From: Smittium mucronatum
Lineage: Eukaryota; Kickxellomycota; Harpellomycetes; Harpellales; Legeriomycetaceae
Direction: 5' to 3'
Length of the DNA stretch: 27,632 bases
Assembly: GCA_001953115.1 (NCBI GenBank)
Contig: LSSL01003261.1
Span: 1-27,632 of the forward strand
A program made the translations under genes and the position numbers. Positions within the stretch are counted from its first letter, which is position 1, and every line of letters starts with the position of its first letter. Positions 1 to 9,571 of this stretch are shown here, one piece after another. The notes under the pieces are model-generated. The model was given only the letters and a program-made list of their open reading frames with translations. It was not told where the DNA came from and made no database searches.

Positions 1-304
1 TGGATTCAGCAGCAGCCTTGTAACAATCAACCATAACTCTTTGAGCTTTTGAGACATTCTCAAAGTAGTCAACATAACTTTTGACAAAGTGTTTCCAACC
101 ATATAGACGAAGGTAGATCAAGTCCTGCTCATCACCAGTACCGACAGAGTTAGATACTGGACCACCAGCTATCTTGGGTATGTCAGCATCATCACCTTCG
201 TCGCCATAGACGTTGGTAGCCATGACATACTCCTGGGGAATGACATTCTCCTTCTTCCCAGGTTTGGATGTGAAGGTGCGCTTCAAGGTTTTTGAAAAAG
301 TCAT
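1..304 (-). CDS. 5' part of an unidentified intron-free protein gene (possible BAR-like helical protein)
   Basis: The minus strand is open from an ATG at 304 to the window edge, 101 codons without a stop. Codon use is balanced (many GTC, GAC, AAG, ACC, GGT), unlike the AT-rich DNA to its right, which strongly supports a real expressed gene. The visible protein starts MTFSKTLKRTF, has a basic, lysine-rich first 20 residues, then a polar, acidic, Gly/Asp-rich stretch (residues about 35-62), and from residue 63 an amphipathic, probably helical part containing YGWKHFVKSYVDYFENV and ending KAQRVMVDCYKAAAES. Long amphipathic helices of this kind with a basic N-terminus are reminiscent of BAR-type membrane-curvature proteins, but this is a resemblance only. 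The 3' part lies outside the window. The start is chosen because it is the first ATG and base composition changes sharply upstream of it. Confidence 0.85.
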   Translation of the reverse strand, partial: MTFSKTLKRTFTSKPGKKENVIPQEYVMATNVYGDEGDDADIPKIAGGPVSNSVGTGDEQDLIYLRLYGWKHFVKSYVDYFENVSKAQRVMVDCYKAAAES

Positions 305-892
305 CTTAAAGTACAAGTATATGGATTTAAAATGAATGATGTGTTATAGGGGAAATAATAATCCTAATTTTTTTTCTCGATAGAAGGTAAAAAGAAGCTT
401 GGTGTACTAAGTAGTGTGTTATATAAAATAAGGGAAATGCACTTGTTAAATCTAGTAATAGTTTCTTGAAATAAAGAGAAAGGCGTAGAACACGACTTAA
501 ATAATCGAAAGAAAAACTCTAGAATAGAGGCAGAGGAAACTAAATAGGGGCGGGGGCGATACAAATACCGAAGACAAACAAGATAGGCAATTGTAGGGCG
601 TGAAATCACCGATCGTATTTATATTTATTTGTCCAAGAGAAGAAATAGCGACTAGGGAATTAGCATTCAGCTGATTCAAAAAGACTTATCTAAGATACAG
701 TGGATTTTTGCTAACAAAATTAGCGGGTAGATGGATTGGGCAAAGTTGATGGGTGGGAGATGATTACAGGACAGAGTTGGAGGGTGCTTGTGATTTACTC
801 ATGTTTGTGAAGAGATGTCCAGCCACTCATTCGATAATAATAAACATGAGGATTATGTAACAAAAAACAAAAATATGGTTATAAAGATAGGT
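305..892. other. upstream intergenic region of the left gene, no gene recognised
   Basis: About 590 bases of intermediate composition. On the minus strand, a CCCC run lies about 45 bases before the left gene's ATG and the immediate leader is AT-rich, but no proven promoter element can be named. Open frames on the minus strand at 364-609 and 497-679 are short, overlap each other in different frames and have no recognisable motifs. From about 720 to 790 the plus strand is G-rich. Confidence 0.5.
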
Positions 893-1289
893 TTAGGAAA
901 CCCAATTAATAACGTATAAAGCGGGATTCATGGCAGCCCAATTGATGGATTTTGGTGAAACGGCATAAATGACAGCAGAGAATAGCAATTCTTTCTCATG
1001 CCAATTGCACGATAGTGCGAAGGGTTTGGTGAATATATTGGCTTTGGGGAAGCTAAATGTGCTAGCGAATTGGGCATTTTGTGTAAATGAAAACATACAT
1101 TTTTGACCATGAATGTGCTAGCTATTTCTTAACAGCAGAATTATTGCTGCTCCTGGAATACAATGTGCGCAGAGTTTCAGGCAGTGCCGAATTAAAAAAC
1201 TCACCTACATTCGATCTGAACTTTCCTCGCTCTAAGCCATTGGATAAAACAACCAAACCAAGGGGTGGTATTATCAGCGAAATCGCCTT
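893..1289 (-). pseudogene. broken coding-like segment of unknown identity
   Basis: This segment is noticeably richer in G and C (about 40 per cent) than the DNA to its right. On the minus strand it shows two protein-like open stretches in different frames. The first (about 1289 to 1122, 55 codons, no ATG) reads ISLIIPPLGLVVL followed by a charged part with LERGKF and NVGEFF. The second (1096 to 893, ATG, 67 codons) reads MFSFTQNAQFASTF, later CNWHEKELLFSAVIYAV and ends NWVS. Codon use in the second piece resembles the left gene (AAT, TTC, GCC, ATC, AAA). An opposite-strand open frame at 1087-1329 competes with the first piece. A decayed gene, or two small genes, are both possible; I do not recognise the family. 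Confidence 0.3.
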
Positions 1290-1339
1290 CCCGATTTACC
1301 GATTTGCCAGATCCACTATTTGCCAATAAATCCTAGAAT

Positions 1340-3039
1340 ATCACAAAACACCAAAATCACGTTCTAATGGCCCAAACAAATATTCTAAGAATAGAGGCTT
1401 TATTCTAGGAGGTAAATCCACAAGTATCAAATCCTATGATTTCCAAACAGCGGGTATTGTTAATCATCAAACCACTTGGTTTTCTAAGTAGAAAATCGAA
1501 TTAAGTGTTCTATAGAGACTGTGAAAGTTACTAATCAAATGCTTTTGCGTCACGTTAAAGCGATATACCAATTGGCATGTTCCCTTTTGCATGGGCTATA
1601 AGGACTTCGCCCAAGGATGTATTGGAGTATTATCTGCAAAGCCTATTTGGTTTCTATTCGATACTAAAAATCAGCTAATACATTAGCCCGAGTTTTTGAA
1701 TAAATAAAGGTATTGGTGAGGAAATGAGTGTTGTTTTCATCCTCCTGGCTTACAATGGGGAGGAGGGATAATTCCGCTTTACGAATCAATGGAACTAATA
1801 CTCCTACACTTTTTAATTGGTAAAAGAATAAGCCTTTGCAGTTTGGGAAAAGATCATCCCTCCTTTCCAACCTGATTTAACAAGACTTATATTGTGGGTA
1901 AAGTATTCATTTGCTGATAGATGCAAATATTCGATTTTATTCTTCAACTTTTTTACAAATCTTTAGTTGCTGACTTTATTTCATCTGATACCAAATTAAA
2001 ACCTTTAACATTAGCAAATAAAGGCAAAGAAATTCTGAGTCCGTAAAGTTACGATGTATACATACCTCTAAATATGTTTACAAACCCGATTACCTTATGC
2101 GTTTGACAAAAATAGGTTTGCTTAGCATTGGGTCTATTGATGCTATATGGTGATTAGATATAAATCCAATTGTTCGCTAACTTTAAAAAAGCTGATATCC
2201 GGGTCGCATAATAAATGTCACCGGATCCGCCTATTATGCGAAAGTAGCACATTGCAACAATATCTTTAACCGCTTCTAGGGATAGAGTGCAAATTTATTT
2301 ACAATTCAATTTAAACGGAATTCACTCCTAATATTTAGTCATGTTAGTAAACCGTTCTTTAGGTCATTTCTAATAGATATTCAAATAAAGTAAATCATTT
2401 TATGTCAGTTGGGTCCAAATATAATTTTGAATCTACATGAGGCTTTAGCTCATTCTTAAAATGGTATTTGATTTAACTCAAACATCATATATGCAATATG
2501 GTGTGACCGTTATGCTGCTAAATACTCATCTTATTAATTTTTCGAAATATCAAACACCCTCATTGTTTGTCGATATCCAACGTGCTCACCTTCCATACTA
2601 TTCCATGATAAATATATAATAAGCACAGGAGGCGGAACTGATTGTTTACCCAGATTGCTAGGCAGTTATTTAATCTATTTATACCCAATTAGCACAGGAT
2701 TTTGAGTTATGCTTAAACTTTTTTCGGCTATTGGAGGAAGTATTGCATTCGTGGTTTAGTCAATATCTAAGCTATTTAGTTCCTCATACTAGGTAAAATT
2801 AAAATTTATTGGATAAGAGTTTTATTCGAAAAATATATTATCCCCGAAAATAGCAAATTTAAGTAAGTATAAGAGTTCTAGATGTAAAAGCTTAGCTTTA
2901 ATTATTTGAAAAATACACCTCACTTGACAGAGCGGATATAGTTGGGATCTTTTCAAGGCTAAATTTTTTTTGATTAAACCATTGGTTGCATATTAATTTA
3001 TTTCGATTTAAATCCAATAAAAATGGAAAATCATGCTTT
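1340..3039. other. AT-rich intergenic DNA, no gene recognised
   Basis: No open frame here has recognisable motifs. A 68-codon minus-strand frame (1664-1870) and a 41-codon plus-strand frame starting ATG at 1921 exist but carry no family signature. The GC content falls gradually from left to right. The only clear structure is the perfect hairpin listed at 2204-2241. Confidence 0.5.
2204..2241. repeat. perfect 10-bp inverted repeat (hairpin) in GC-rich spot
   Basis: TCGCATAATA at 2204-2213 is matched exactly by its reverse complement TATTATGCGA at 2232-2241, with an 18-base spacer that is locally GC-rich and includes CCGGATCC. It may be the remains of a transposon terminus pair or a transcribed hairpin. 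No flanking gene explains it. Confidence 0.6.
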
Positions 3040-3345
3040 ATCTAATAATATTTCCTCATTTTGCCAATAAATAATCTATTTTGCGAATTTAATATCCAGT
3101 AATTTTAAAGATTCTATAATGTGATTGTTTCCAAATTAGGATTGTAGTAGAGTTTTAATAGACAAGTGTCCGCTCTCTTGGAGATTCCACCAGTTTTGGG
3201 TATTGATGAGTGAAAAGCAAAACCCAAATGATTTTAAAAATAAATATTCAACGCGTTTGATTAGGTCCTTTTTAATTAAGCCTTTTATGCCGACTATGTC
3301 TGAATTATTTATAAAATTCTCGGCAGAGAAAATTGAGTTGCTTAG
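3040..3345 (-). repeat. diverged dispersed repeat, copy A
   Basis: Read on the minus strand, this segment contains GAGAGCGGACACTTG (around 3165-3179) followed by CCTAATTTGGAAAC and, further on, ATTACTGGATATTAAATTC. The same order of motifs, diverged, follows GGACACTTG at about 6640 on the plus strand (CTTAATTTAGAAAT, then GTATTGGATAATTTATATC). The upstream part (TTTTATAAATAATT) also resembles the region 6420-6440. A 70-codon open frame (3348-3136) covers the core; whether the repeat was once coding is unclear. Confidence 0.45.
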
Positions 3346-3470
3346 CAATCAACATTTATAGTTTTAATCTTTATCTAAAGACTGATCACATTTAACTTGC
3401 AACATCACTTTATAATATGCATAAATCTTTAAATTTATAACAAATAGAAGCTTTCGAGGCATTTTTTTCC

Positions 3471-3960
3471 ATGCTCCATATTCCTAAATTTCATGCATTC
3501 GGCGAACAACATGGTTCATGCATGTCCATCATTATATACACTTTTCTTTCACCACAAACAGATTTACAATTTATGCTAGTTTTTTTTCAAGGATTTTTTT
3601 TTACAATTGAGACATTTTTAGAAAAAGATGCCATCCATATTTTTATTTTATTTCTAAATTTGGTTATAGTATTAACTTATTTTGGTATGCCAACATTAAT
3701 TGTTTCAGGTTCGGCAGTTCAAAAATGGCATCCAGTTTTGGGTCAATAAAAAAATGTTTTCTTTTAACGGGTTTTATTGGCTTAAATATGTTAATATTCA
3801 AACGAAAAATATTCCGCAGCACAAATGGATCCTCAGTTCGTATTTAGTTCCCGAAATGGAAAACCAGTAAAAATTACAAAATAAAAACTATTGGTTTGTT
3901 CCTTATAATTACCAATAGATGATTTCAGCTTATGGAATCCCGAATGGACCATATGAAACT
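3471..3960 (+). pseudogene. possible coding relic, unidentified
   Basis: An open frame of 92 codons (3471-3749) starts MLHIPKFHAFGEQHG and is then rich in Phe, Leu and Ile (a hydrophobic stretch LVIVLTYFG near the end), stopping after HPVLGQ. It is followed in another frame by 38 codons from an ATG at 3754 (MFSFNGFYWLKYVN ... VPEMENQ), after which the same frame continues, with TAA and TAG interruptions, through YWFVPYNYQ and ISAYGIPNGPYETYG to about 3960. The residue composition looks protein-like, but I do not recognise a family, and composition alone could create part of this. Confidence 0.25.
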
Positions 3961-4006
3961 TACGGAATTAAGCAACTTGTAACAGCCAAGTCATTTTTTC
4001 AATTAA

Positions 4007-4170
4007 CCCTTTCTGGACCGATGGTACAAAAATTGGCTTTTACTTTTTGTTCAAATCTTTCTTTTGTAAAATAATATTTATACATTATTGATTAAATCAA
4101 GAATTTAGACCAATCGAAATAGTTAGTTTACGCAAATAGGAGTGAGGCTTAAACTTGGGCCCGCAAAGGG
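4007..4170. mobile_element. piggyBac-like MITE 1 with TTAA target duplication
   Basis: A 164-bp non-coding element starts CCCTTTCTGGACC at 4007 and ends with the reverse complement of CCCTTTGCGGGCC at 4170 (10 of 13 terminal bases match). It is flanked on both sides by TTAA (4003-4006 and 4171-4174). Short terminal repeats starting CCCTTT next to a duplicated TTAA are the hallmark of piggyBac-superfamily elements; with no transposase inside, this is a non-autonomous (MITE) copy. The interior is AT-rich and otherwise featureless. A full-length partner is not in the window. Confidence 0.65.
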
Positions 4171-4223
4171 TTAATGTATCAGAACTAGACGCAATGAAAA
4201 ACCCCTAGATTGTCTTTATTTAA

Positions 4224-4384
4224 CTCTTTAACATCCAGGCTACCCCAATTCACTATAATTCATGAATTGTATTTGGTTAAAACTAAATAGCTAACAAGAT
4301 ATAAATCTATCTACGTGGGCATTAAAGAAGTATAAATCTAGGAAATTGATGATGGCAAAATTATCACTGCTGGCCATTAAAGAG
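4224..4384. mobile_element. piggyBac-like MITE 2 with TTAA target duplication
   Basis: A 161-bp element starts CTCTTTAACATCCAG at 4224 and ends with the reverse complement of CTCTTTAATGGCCAG at 4384. It is flanked by TTAA at 4220-4223 and 4385-4388; together with the TTAA this gives a perfect 13-bp inverted repeat TTTAACTCTTTAA (4219-4231 and 4377-4389). Length, TTAA flanks and the CYCTTT ends match MITE 1, which lies only 49 bp away, so both probably belong to one piggyBac-like family. It contains no open frame of interest. Confidence 0.65.
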
Positions 4385-4389
4385 TTAAA

Positions 4390-5505
4390 GGGTATGATAC
4401 TATTTCTTACTGCATTGTATATGTATAATAGGACACCCGCAAAATCACCTTTTTCAAACCTAATTCCATTCAGTTGTTACTACTAAACATTATATAACAC
4501 TTTTTTTTTCTAAAAGTTTAGTAAAGTAACCGTAAACAGAAAAAGACAAATTTTGATTTCGAATCTCTTATAAATTATGATTTTAGGCCTTTTATTCATT
4601 GTTCCTCGAGGTGTCGGATAAACCTAATCTCCTTTAGATCATTTTTTATGATTTTTGCACATTAAAAATTACAAGAGTTTTAATTATAAAGTCAGAAATT
4701 ATTCATTTTAAGAGCTGGGAATAAGTTGCCCAAACCTACAATTTATTTTCAGCTTACAGCTCAATGCGTCTGGATGCTCGTTATTATAAATTTCTTTAAA
4801 TATTTAAAACCAAATCTTTCATTTGTACTAAATTGAAAGTAAGGTTATATTTCTATCCTAGAGAAAACAAAAGCACCAATCCTATTAGTCAATTCGACAG
4901 ATATCTTTTCCAAAGAATAAATAAACATGAGAGTGTGGTATCGTTCAAAAGAATCATCTGAGATGATATTCGCATAATATTTCATTAAAGTTTATGTTCT
5001 TATTAATGGGTTCAGATGTTTTATTAAAGTAAAAGACACACATTCTTTTATGTATTTTGAGTGCATACGCAGCTGGCATTATCAATATCGTTCATAAATA
5101 ACAATACTGTCCTACCCATCTTACCTCATATCCTTGAGTTTGAAAAAAAAAAAATTATGTAAGAATATCTTCGTTTACATTGTGAATGTGATTATCATAT
5201 GAAAATTGATCCCATTTAGTTCCATGAAGCTGAAAAAGGCTAAAAAACCAAAAGGAAAAAAAATCATGGCGATGGTTTTTAGACATATCCCTCGTCTTCA
5301 CATTGTCTTAAGAGGATAGTATCATGAATTATTTTGATTCACTTACGTTTTATTTCTAGTTTTTACTAATATTAAAACTCAAAAGATCTCCAGGTATATC
5401 CAATTTGTACTCAGTATTTGACATATTCATTCGTAAACATTATCACTCTATACTTTATAGTATCAATTAGTACTCTACACTCCTACTCTAAAAAAAATAC
5501 TTCAC
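4390..5505. other. AT-rich intergenic DNA, no gene recognised
   Basis: No open frame with family motifs on either strand. It holds an A12 homopolymer near 5143-5154 and an imperfect hairpin around 5242-5280 (AAAAACCA / TGGTTTTT). Nothing else can be supported. Confidence 0.5.
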
Positions 5506-5565
5506 ACCCGGTTAGATCACATTGATCTAGTGGGTAAGCGTTAGATTATTATCAAACGTGATAAT
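5506..5565. repeat. two adjacent perfect hairpins
   Basis: The first is compound: an outer stem ACCC (5506-5509) / GGGT (5532-5535) encloses an inner perfect 7-bp stem TAGATCA (5513-5519) / TGATCTA (5523-5529) with a 3-base loop. Twelve bases further, a second perfect 7-bp stem ATTATCA (5548-5554) / TGATAAT (5559-5565) has a 4-base loop. Two tight, perfect hairpins in tandem are unusual for random AT-rich DNA. A transposon end or a transcribed structured element are possible; no gene lies close enough to call them terminators. Confidence 0.5.
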
Positions 5566-6118
5566 GCTACTAAACTATAACAATATGAACTGTTTATCGA
5601 TCAATTTATCAGTGATTCCAACCTTGACTCTCATGTAGCCAATACATAGAATTATTCTAATTCGCCAAATTTCTTATAAATACATTTAGAAGTTTCAGCA
5701 GAAACCCGATGGGTTATAAATTTATCATCTGTTAAAATATAAGTGTAATAAATGTTGGCCATAAATGATGACAAAAAATTTATCTACCGATGATGAAGTG
5801 TTAAATGGCGTTGACCCCCTTACCAAAAAATTGTAAAAAAAACGGTAGAAGACTAAACAGGTATATCTTACCAAGTAAAGGTCAGTTCACGGTTTTGGGG
5901 AGATAGTTTAATTACTTAATAATGCAACAATATATGTAATGCTTCGCTTTTTTCATAATATAGTGATATCAAGTACGTATCTTTGATAGTTTTTTTAGCG
6001 AGCTTTCAAAAATAGTGCTTATAAACTTACTTTTAACAGATCACCAATCTTTTAAATATTGAAAAGGTCTATTTAGGAACAGTAATTATTGACGGTTAAG
6101 AAAAATTATTTGAAAAGA
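5566..6118. other. AT-rich intergenic DNA, nothing recognised
   Basis: No coding motifs on either strand and no repeat beyond short A/T runs. Confidence 0.5.
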
Positions 6119-6142
6119 GGGGTTTCAAATTTAAAAAACCCC
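6119..6142. repeat. GC-clamped hairpin
   Basis: GGGGTTT (6119-6125) and AAACCCC (6136-6142) form a perfect 7-bp stem with a 10-base AT-only loop. Its stem resembles a terminator-like hairpin, but no gene ends here. Confidence 0.4.
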
Positions 6143-6402
6143 CGAGTTAAAAAGACAATTAATATGGTATATAAATCACACATTTTTTGTATTCGAAATG
6201 AATAAACCGAAACCATTAACCGTTTAATTGTTTGTACTTTATAGCACTCTTATTTGCCAAATTTTTAGTAAATCTAATCAGCAATTGTAGCTATTTAACC
6301 AATAAAATAAAAATTTATCTAGTCTAAAATGAAATTAGCTTAGTTATTGATAATGAATGATACACAAAATAGTCTACCGGCAACGATAGATTTAAGTGGA
6401 TT

Positions 6403-6592
6403 AAGCAAAAATAGCCATGTTTTATAAAATAATTGCAAAAATGATCAAAATAAATCGATGGAATTATATATTTAACGAATGGAAACCTTTTTACACAAAA
6501 TTTATATGAATCTAAAGGATTATCCAAACAGTTTGAAGGAACTTTTAATTTATTTATTTTTTGGACTATAATTTATCAAGTAAATAAGCCGC
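6403..6592 (+). repeat. diverged dispersed repeat, copy L (left arm of inverted pair)
   Basis: Positions 6403-6480 match the reverse complement of 7003-7080 at 71 of 78 bases, and all seven differences are transitions. Weaker similarity continues inwards: ATTATCCAAACA near 6519-6530, and TATCAAGTAAATAA at 6574-6587 matches the reverse complement of about 6894-6907. A 67-codon minus-strand open frame (6324-6527) overlaps but shows no motif. Confidence 0.7.
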
Positions 6593-6605
6593 ATTAAATG
6601 CGGAA

Positions 6606-6760
6606 CGAATTACAAAAATGTGGGATTTTTTCTGAGATCGGACACTTGCCTAATATATTTCTATCACTTTCTTAATTTAGAAATATGGTGCAAATCTAAA
6701 GCATAAAAGTATTGGATAATTTATATCTTTAATTATAAAATCTGGTATTCCATTGGTAAA
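6606..6760 (+). repeat. diverged dispersed repeat, copy C (GGACACTTG core)
   Basis: Contains GATCGGACACTTGCC (about 6636-6650) followed by CTTAATTTAGAAAT and GTATTGGATAATTTATATC, the same ordered motifs as copy A near 3040-3180 on the minus strand. It lies just downstream of copy L, suggesting that L and C are parts of one longer element. Confidence 0.4.
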
Positions 6761-6887
6761 ATATTGAAATGGATTAGGTTTATAAGTGTTTTCGGCTTTT
6801 GTTGGTTTGGTGTTGATTAAATTTTATTATAGTCAATTGTTTAGATAGAAAAAAATAGTCTAGTTTTGAAGTAATCTTCTACTAATC

Positions 6888-7150
6888 ACAGCTTTATTTA
6901 CTTGATACAATATAACCCAATTATATTGAAAATTAAGATATCTCAAAATTTGTTTGGATAATCAATTATATTGACTTAAAAACTTGGATTAAAATTGGTC
7001 CTATTTGCTGAATATATAATTCCATCGATTTATTTTGATTATTTTTGCAATTATTTTATAAAGCGTGACTATTTTTGCTTATTTCCATTAATTCAATAAA
7101 TCAGATAAAGAAAATAAAATATAAACACAAGCAAAGTGTCCGCTTCATCA
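6888..7150 (-). repeat. diverged dispersed repeat, copy R (right arm of inverted pair, with GGACACTT core)
   Basis: On the minus strand this starts with GAAGCGGACACTTTG (around 7133-7149), continues to AAGCAAAAATAG at 7069-7080 and then matches copy L as described there, down to about 6894. Relative to copy L the GGACACTT core is placed on the other side, so the element boundaries are not resolved. Confidence 0.6.
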
Positions 7151-7938
7151 AAGTATCTCCCATACACAGTAGGGTATATCTTAAGTCAGCATCTCGTTAA
7201 AATCTTCAGTTTTTTTTCTTATTGGTAGTTCAAAGGAATGAAAAGATATAATCGGATTTTTCTGAAATTAATTTCCAAAACATCAAAGATCTATTCGCTA
7301 TATAAAAACAAGTTAACCATTCAATTATATTAAATTACATTTAGATGAAGTTGGAGATCCATTAACACTTCGATGACGTTTTTTATTATTAGTACCAATA
7401 AAAAAGCTATAAAAATATGCGAGTATTTTTCTAATTTCAATAATAACTCAACAATTCATTTCGATAGCTTCAAACTAGAGAATCCAACACCTGATTAATC
7501 GATTGATATTATTTATTTCTGATAAAGTATTTTTAGCAATATCTCAAAAATCAAAGCTGCCCAACAATAAAATTGAGATTTTAATTTATTTTTATTTTTT
7601 TGAAACCAACAAATGGTTCAAATTTTAAAATACATTTACTAAGGTTATCGTTAATAATAGTGCAAAATGTCGGGGAAAAAAAGACGAAATGATGAAAAAT
7701 CAGCAGAAAAAAAAGATCATTATAATTGACCGAATTTCTTTCTACATTGTTATACTTATTTGCTTTTATGATTAAGAGCGAAATAAATCAAAACAAAAGC
7801 TACAAATCAAATATCAGTTTTGAAATATATTTGAAATTAATAAAATATAAAATAATGGAAGCTTTTATCCCTAAAATACCTTATTTTTTCAGATAGTTAA
7901 TGGCGATAACTTTCTTATAGCTTATAATCTTTTTTTTT
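7151..7938. other. AT-rich intergenic DNA, nothing recognised
   Basis: No open frame with family motifs. It ends in a T10 tract just before the MULE relic, which may approach that element's 5' end, but no terminal inverted repeat could be found by eye. Confidence 0.45.
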
Positions 7939-9571
7939 TTAAACCAGAATCTCAAAAAATGGAAAGAAGAAATTTTTGATTTGGATAAAATTGAATCCAT
8001 AAAGCGGAACTGGTGCATACGGAAAAACAGTACGCTGAAAAAATACAATGTTACCTATTACCATTGTAAGAACAAAAAAATGCAAATGCAACGCGGTAAT
8101 GAAAATGAAAAATATCACTTTTTGGATGTAAAAAAAAAAAAAGAACGCTTCAAATACACATTTTGATGATTTCTTACAAATTGGTACATCTATATCTTTA
8201 TCTGATGTAATTAGCAATTTTTATGATGGCGTCCGAAAATCATGGGAAATAAAAAGAATTCTTTCAGAACAAGGAATTGAGGTTGATTATAGAAAAATGT
8301 GTTCGTCAGTATCTTATATAAACCAAAAAAATAAAATAAATGGAAATGTAACTTTTCTGAACTGAATGAAATATGCAAAAGAATAAAAATAAATCACAAA
8401 ATAGGTATCAATTTGGTTATGAACAAAATATTTATTCAGGGAAATACCAAAGTATTCATCAGCACCAAAAAGGCTTATTGAAAGGCCTAAATGGGAATCA
8501 AACATACATTTGGAATCTACATATAGATAAAACGATATTGTTTATCCTGTGCTTGTTGTAGGGGTAAGTGACAATGATATAAAATTATTTCATGTTGCGA
8601 TTGGTTTATTCGATAACGAGAGTGAAAATTCGTTTTTATGGATCTTCCAAAAAATAAAAAATATTATAGAAGTAGAATGATATAATTTAAAAATCAAGAT
8701 TTTAATTACCGATTCTGCACCAATTATAACCAGTGCTATAAGAAAATTCAGCCAGCAAACTACCAGAATAAACTGCTGGGCACACACACGAAGGTATATG
8801 ATAAAGAATATTTCATTAATGAAATCCAAATTCAGCGAAAGTATAAAAAATGATCTATTTAAAATACAAACTGCACAAAATAAAAAAAAAATTGAGTTAC
8901 ATTGGGATCTTTTTATGAGAAAATACTATTAGTTTGAGGGGGGGGGGGAATTCTCTTATGGATTTTTTACACCAAAACTACTTTGAAAAAAAAAAAACTT
9001 TAATTGTTATGAAGGGGCTGGAATTTTTTCGCCGAGCACAAATATCTGCCTTGAAAGATTCAACTTGACTCTTAAAACTAAATATTTCGATTGAAAATCT
9101 TTAAAAATCTCGAAAATTATTTAAAATTTTGTTTAAATAGTTGAAAATTTAGAAAAAGATAACCCGCCTAAATTTTCCAATATGTTATATTGATCTATAG
9201 ATATTTTCGGATTCATGGATAGCTACAGTTCCGTAATAGATGAGACTATATATCATTACAAGAAGTTAGTAACTGTTGGAAATATAGTTGACGAAGAACT
9301 TATAAATAGAATTAGTACCATATATTGCAGCATTTTCAGTCAGCTCAACGAAGATTTAGGAGGATATTCAATTTTAACAGTCAATAAGAACATGATATGC
9401 TTCAAAGACATAACATGTTCATGTATAGATTTTTTAAAGATATACAAATAAATACACATTTATTCGTATTTGAATGAGAAAAAAATGCTCATCGTGATAG
9501 ATTCAGAATTAATTAGTGAAAAAAGGAAGAGAGGAAGAAGAAGCAAAAAAAAAAAAACACAGTTTTCTTAA
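7939..9571 (+). pseudogene. decayed MULE (Mutator-like) transposase
   Basis: Cut-and-paste DNA transposase, now inactive. Order: (1) 7939-8166, basic N-terminus with WCIRKNSTLKKYNVTYYHC and a following Cys/His-type arrangement, like the FLYWCH/WRKY-like finger of MULEs; (2) after a frameshift at an A13 run (8130-8142), 8144-8365 with FDDFLQIGTS and SWEIKRILSEQGIEVDY; (3) 8373-8561, carrying HIDKT, probably the first catalytic Asp; (4) back in the frame of (2), 8543-8932 with YPVLVVGVSDN, KILITDSAP (second Asp) and CWAHTRRYM; (5) 9002-9094 with NCYEGAGIFSPSTN and CLERFNLTLK, the TNN-LE-N-K block holding the catalytic Glu; (6) 9215-9571, a SWIM finger ITCSCIDFLKIYK-stop-IH and a basic tail RKRGRRSKKKK. 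Five or more stops or frameshifts show it is dead. Minus-strand open frames here are antisense shadows. Confidence 0.88.
8938..8948. repeat. G11 homopolymer inside the MULE relic
   Basis: Eleven consecutive G in otherwise AT-rich DNA, just after the in-frame TAG (8930-8932) and between the Asp and Glu blocks of the decayed transposase. It is a likely site of slippage or an assembly-sensitive spot. Confidence 0.9.

Noticed and set aside
3130..3200. Minus-strand phrase GGISKRADTCLLKL resembling the C-terminal part of IS110-type transposases.
   Set aside because: Only one short phrase matches, it is in a different frame from the local open frame, and the same DNA belongs to a diverged dispersed repeat whose other copies do not keep the phrase.
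3754..5210. A frame read with only TAA and TAG interruptions for long stretches, as if TAA/TAG coded for Gln (ciliate-type code).
   Set aside because: The frame crosses two TTAA-flanked MITEs, TGA also occurs in it, stop frequencies are close to those expected from composition, and the left gene and relics need no reassigned code.
7939..8829. Minus-strand open frames at 7939-8217, 8314-8505 and 8590-8829.
   Set aside because: They are antisense to the MULE transposase blocks and show no motif of their own.
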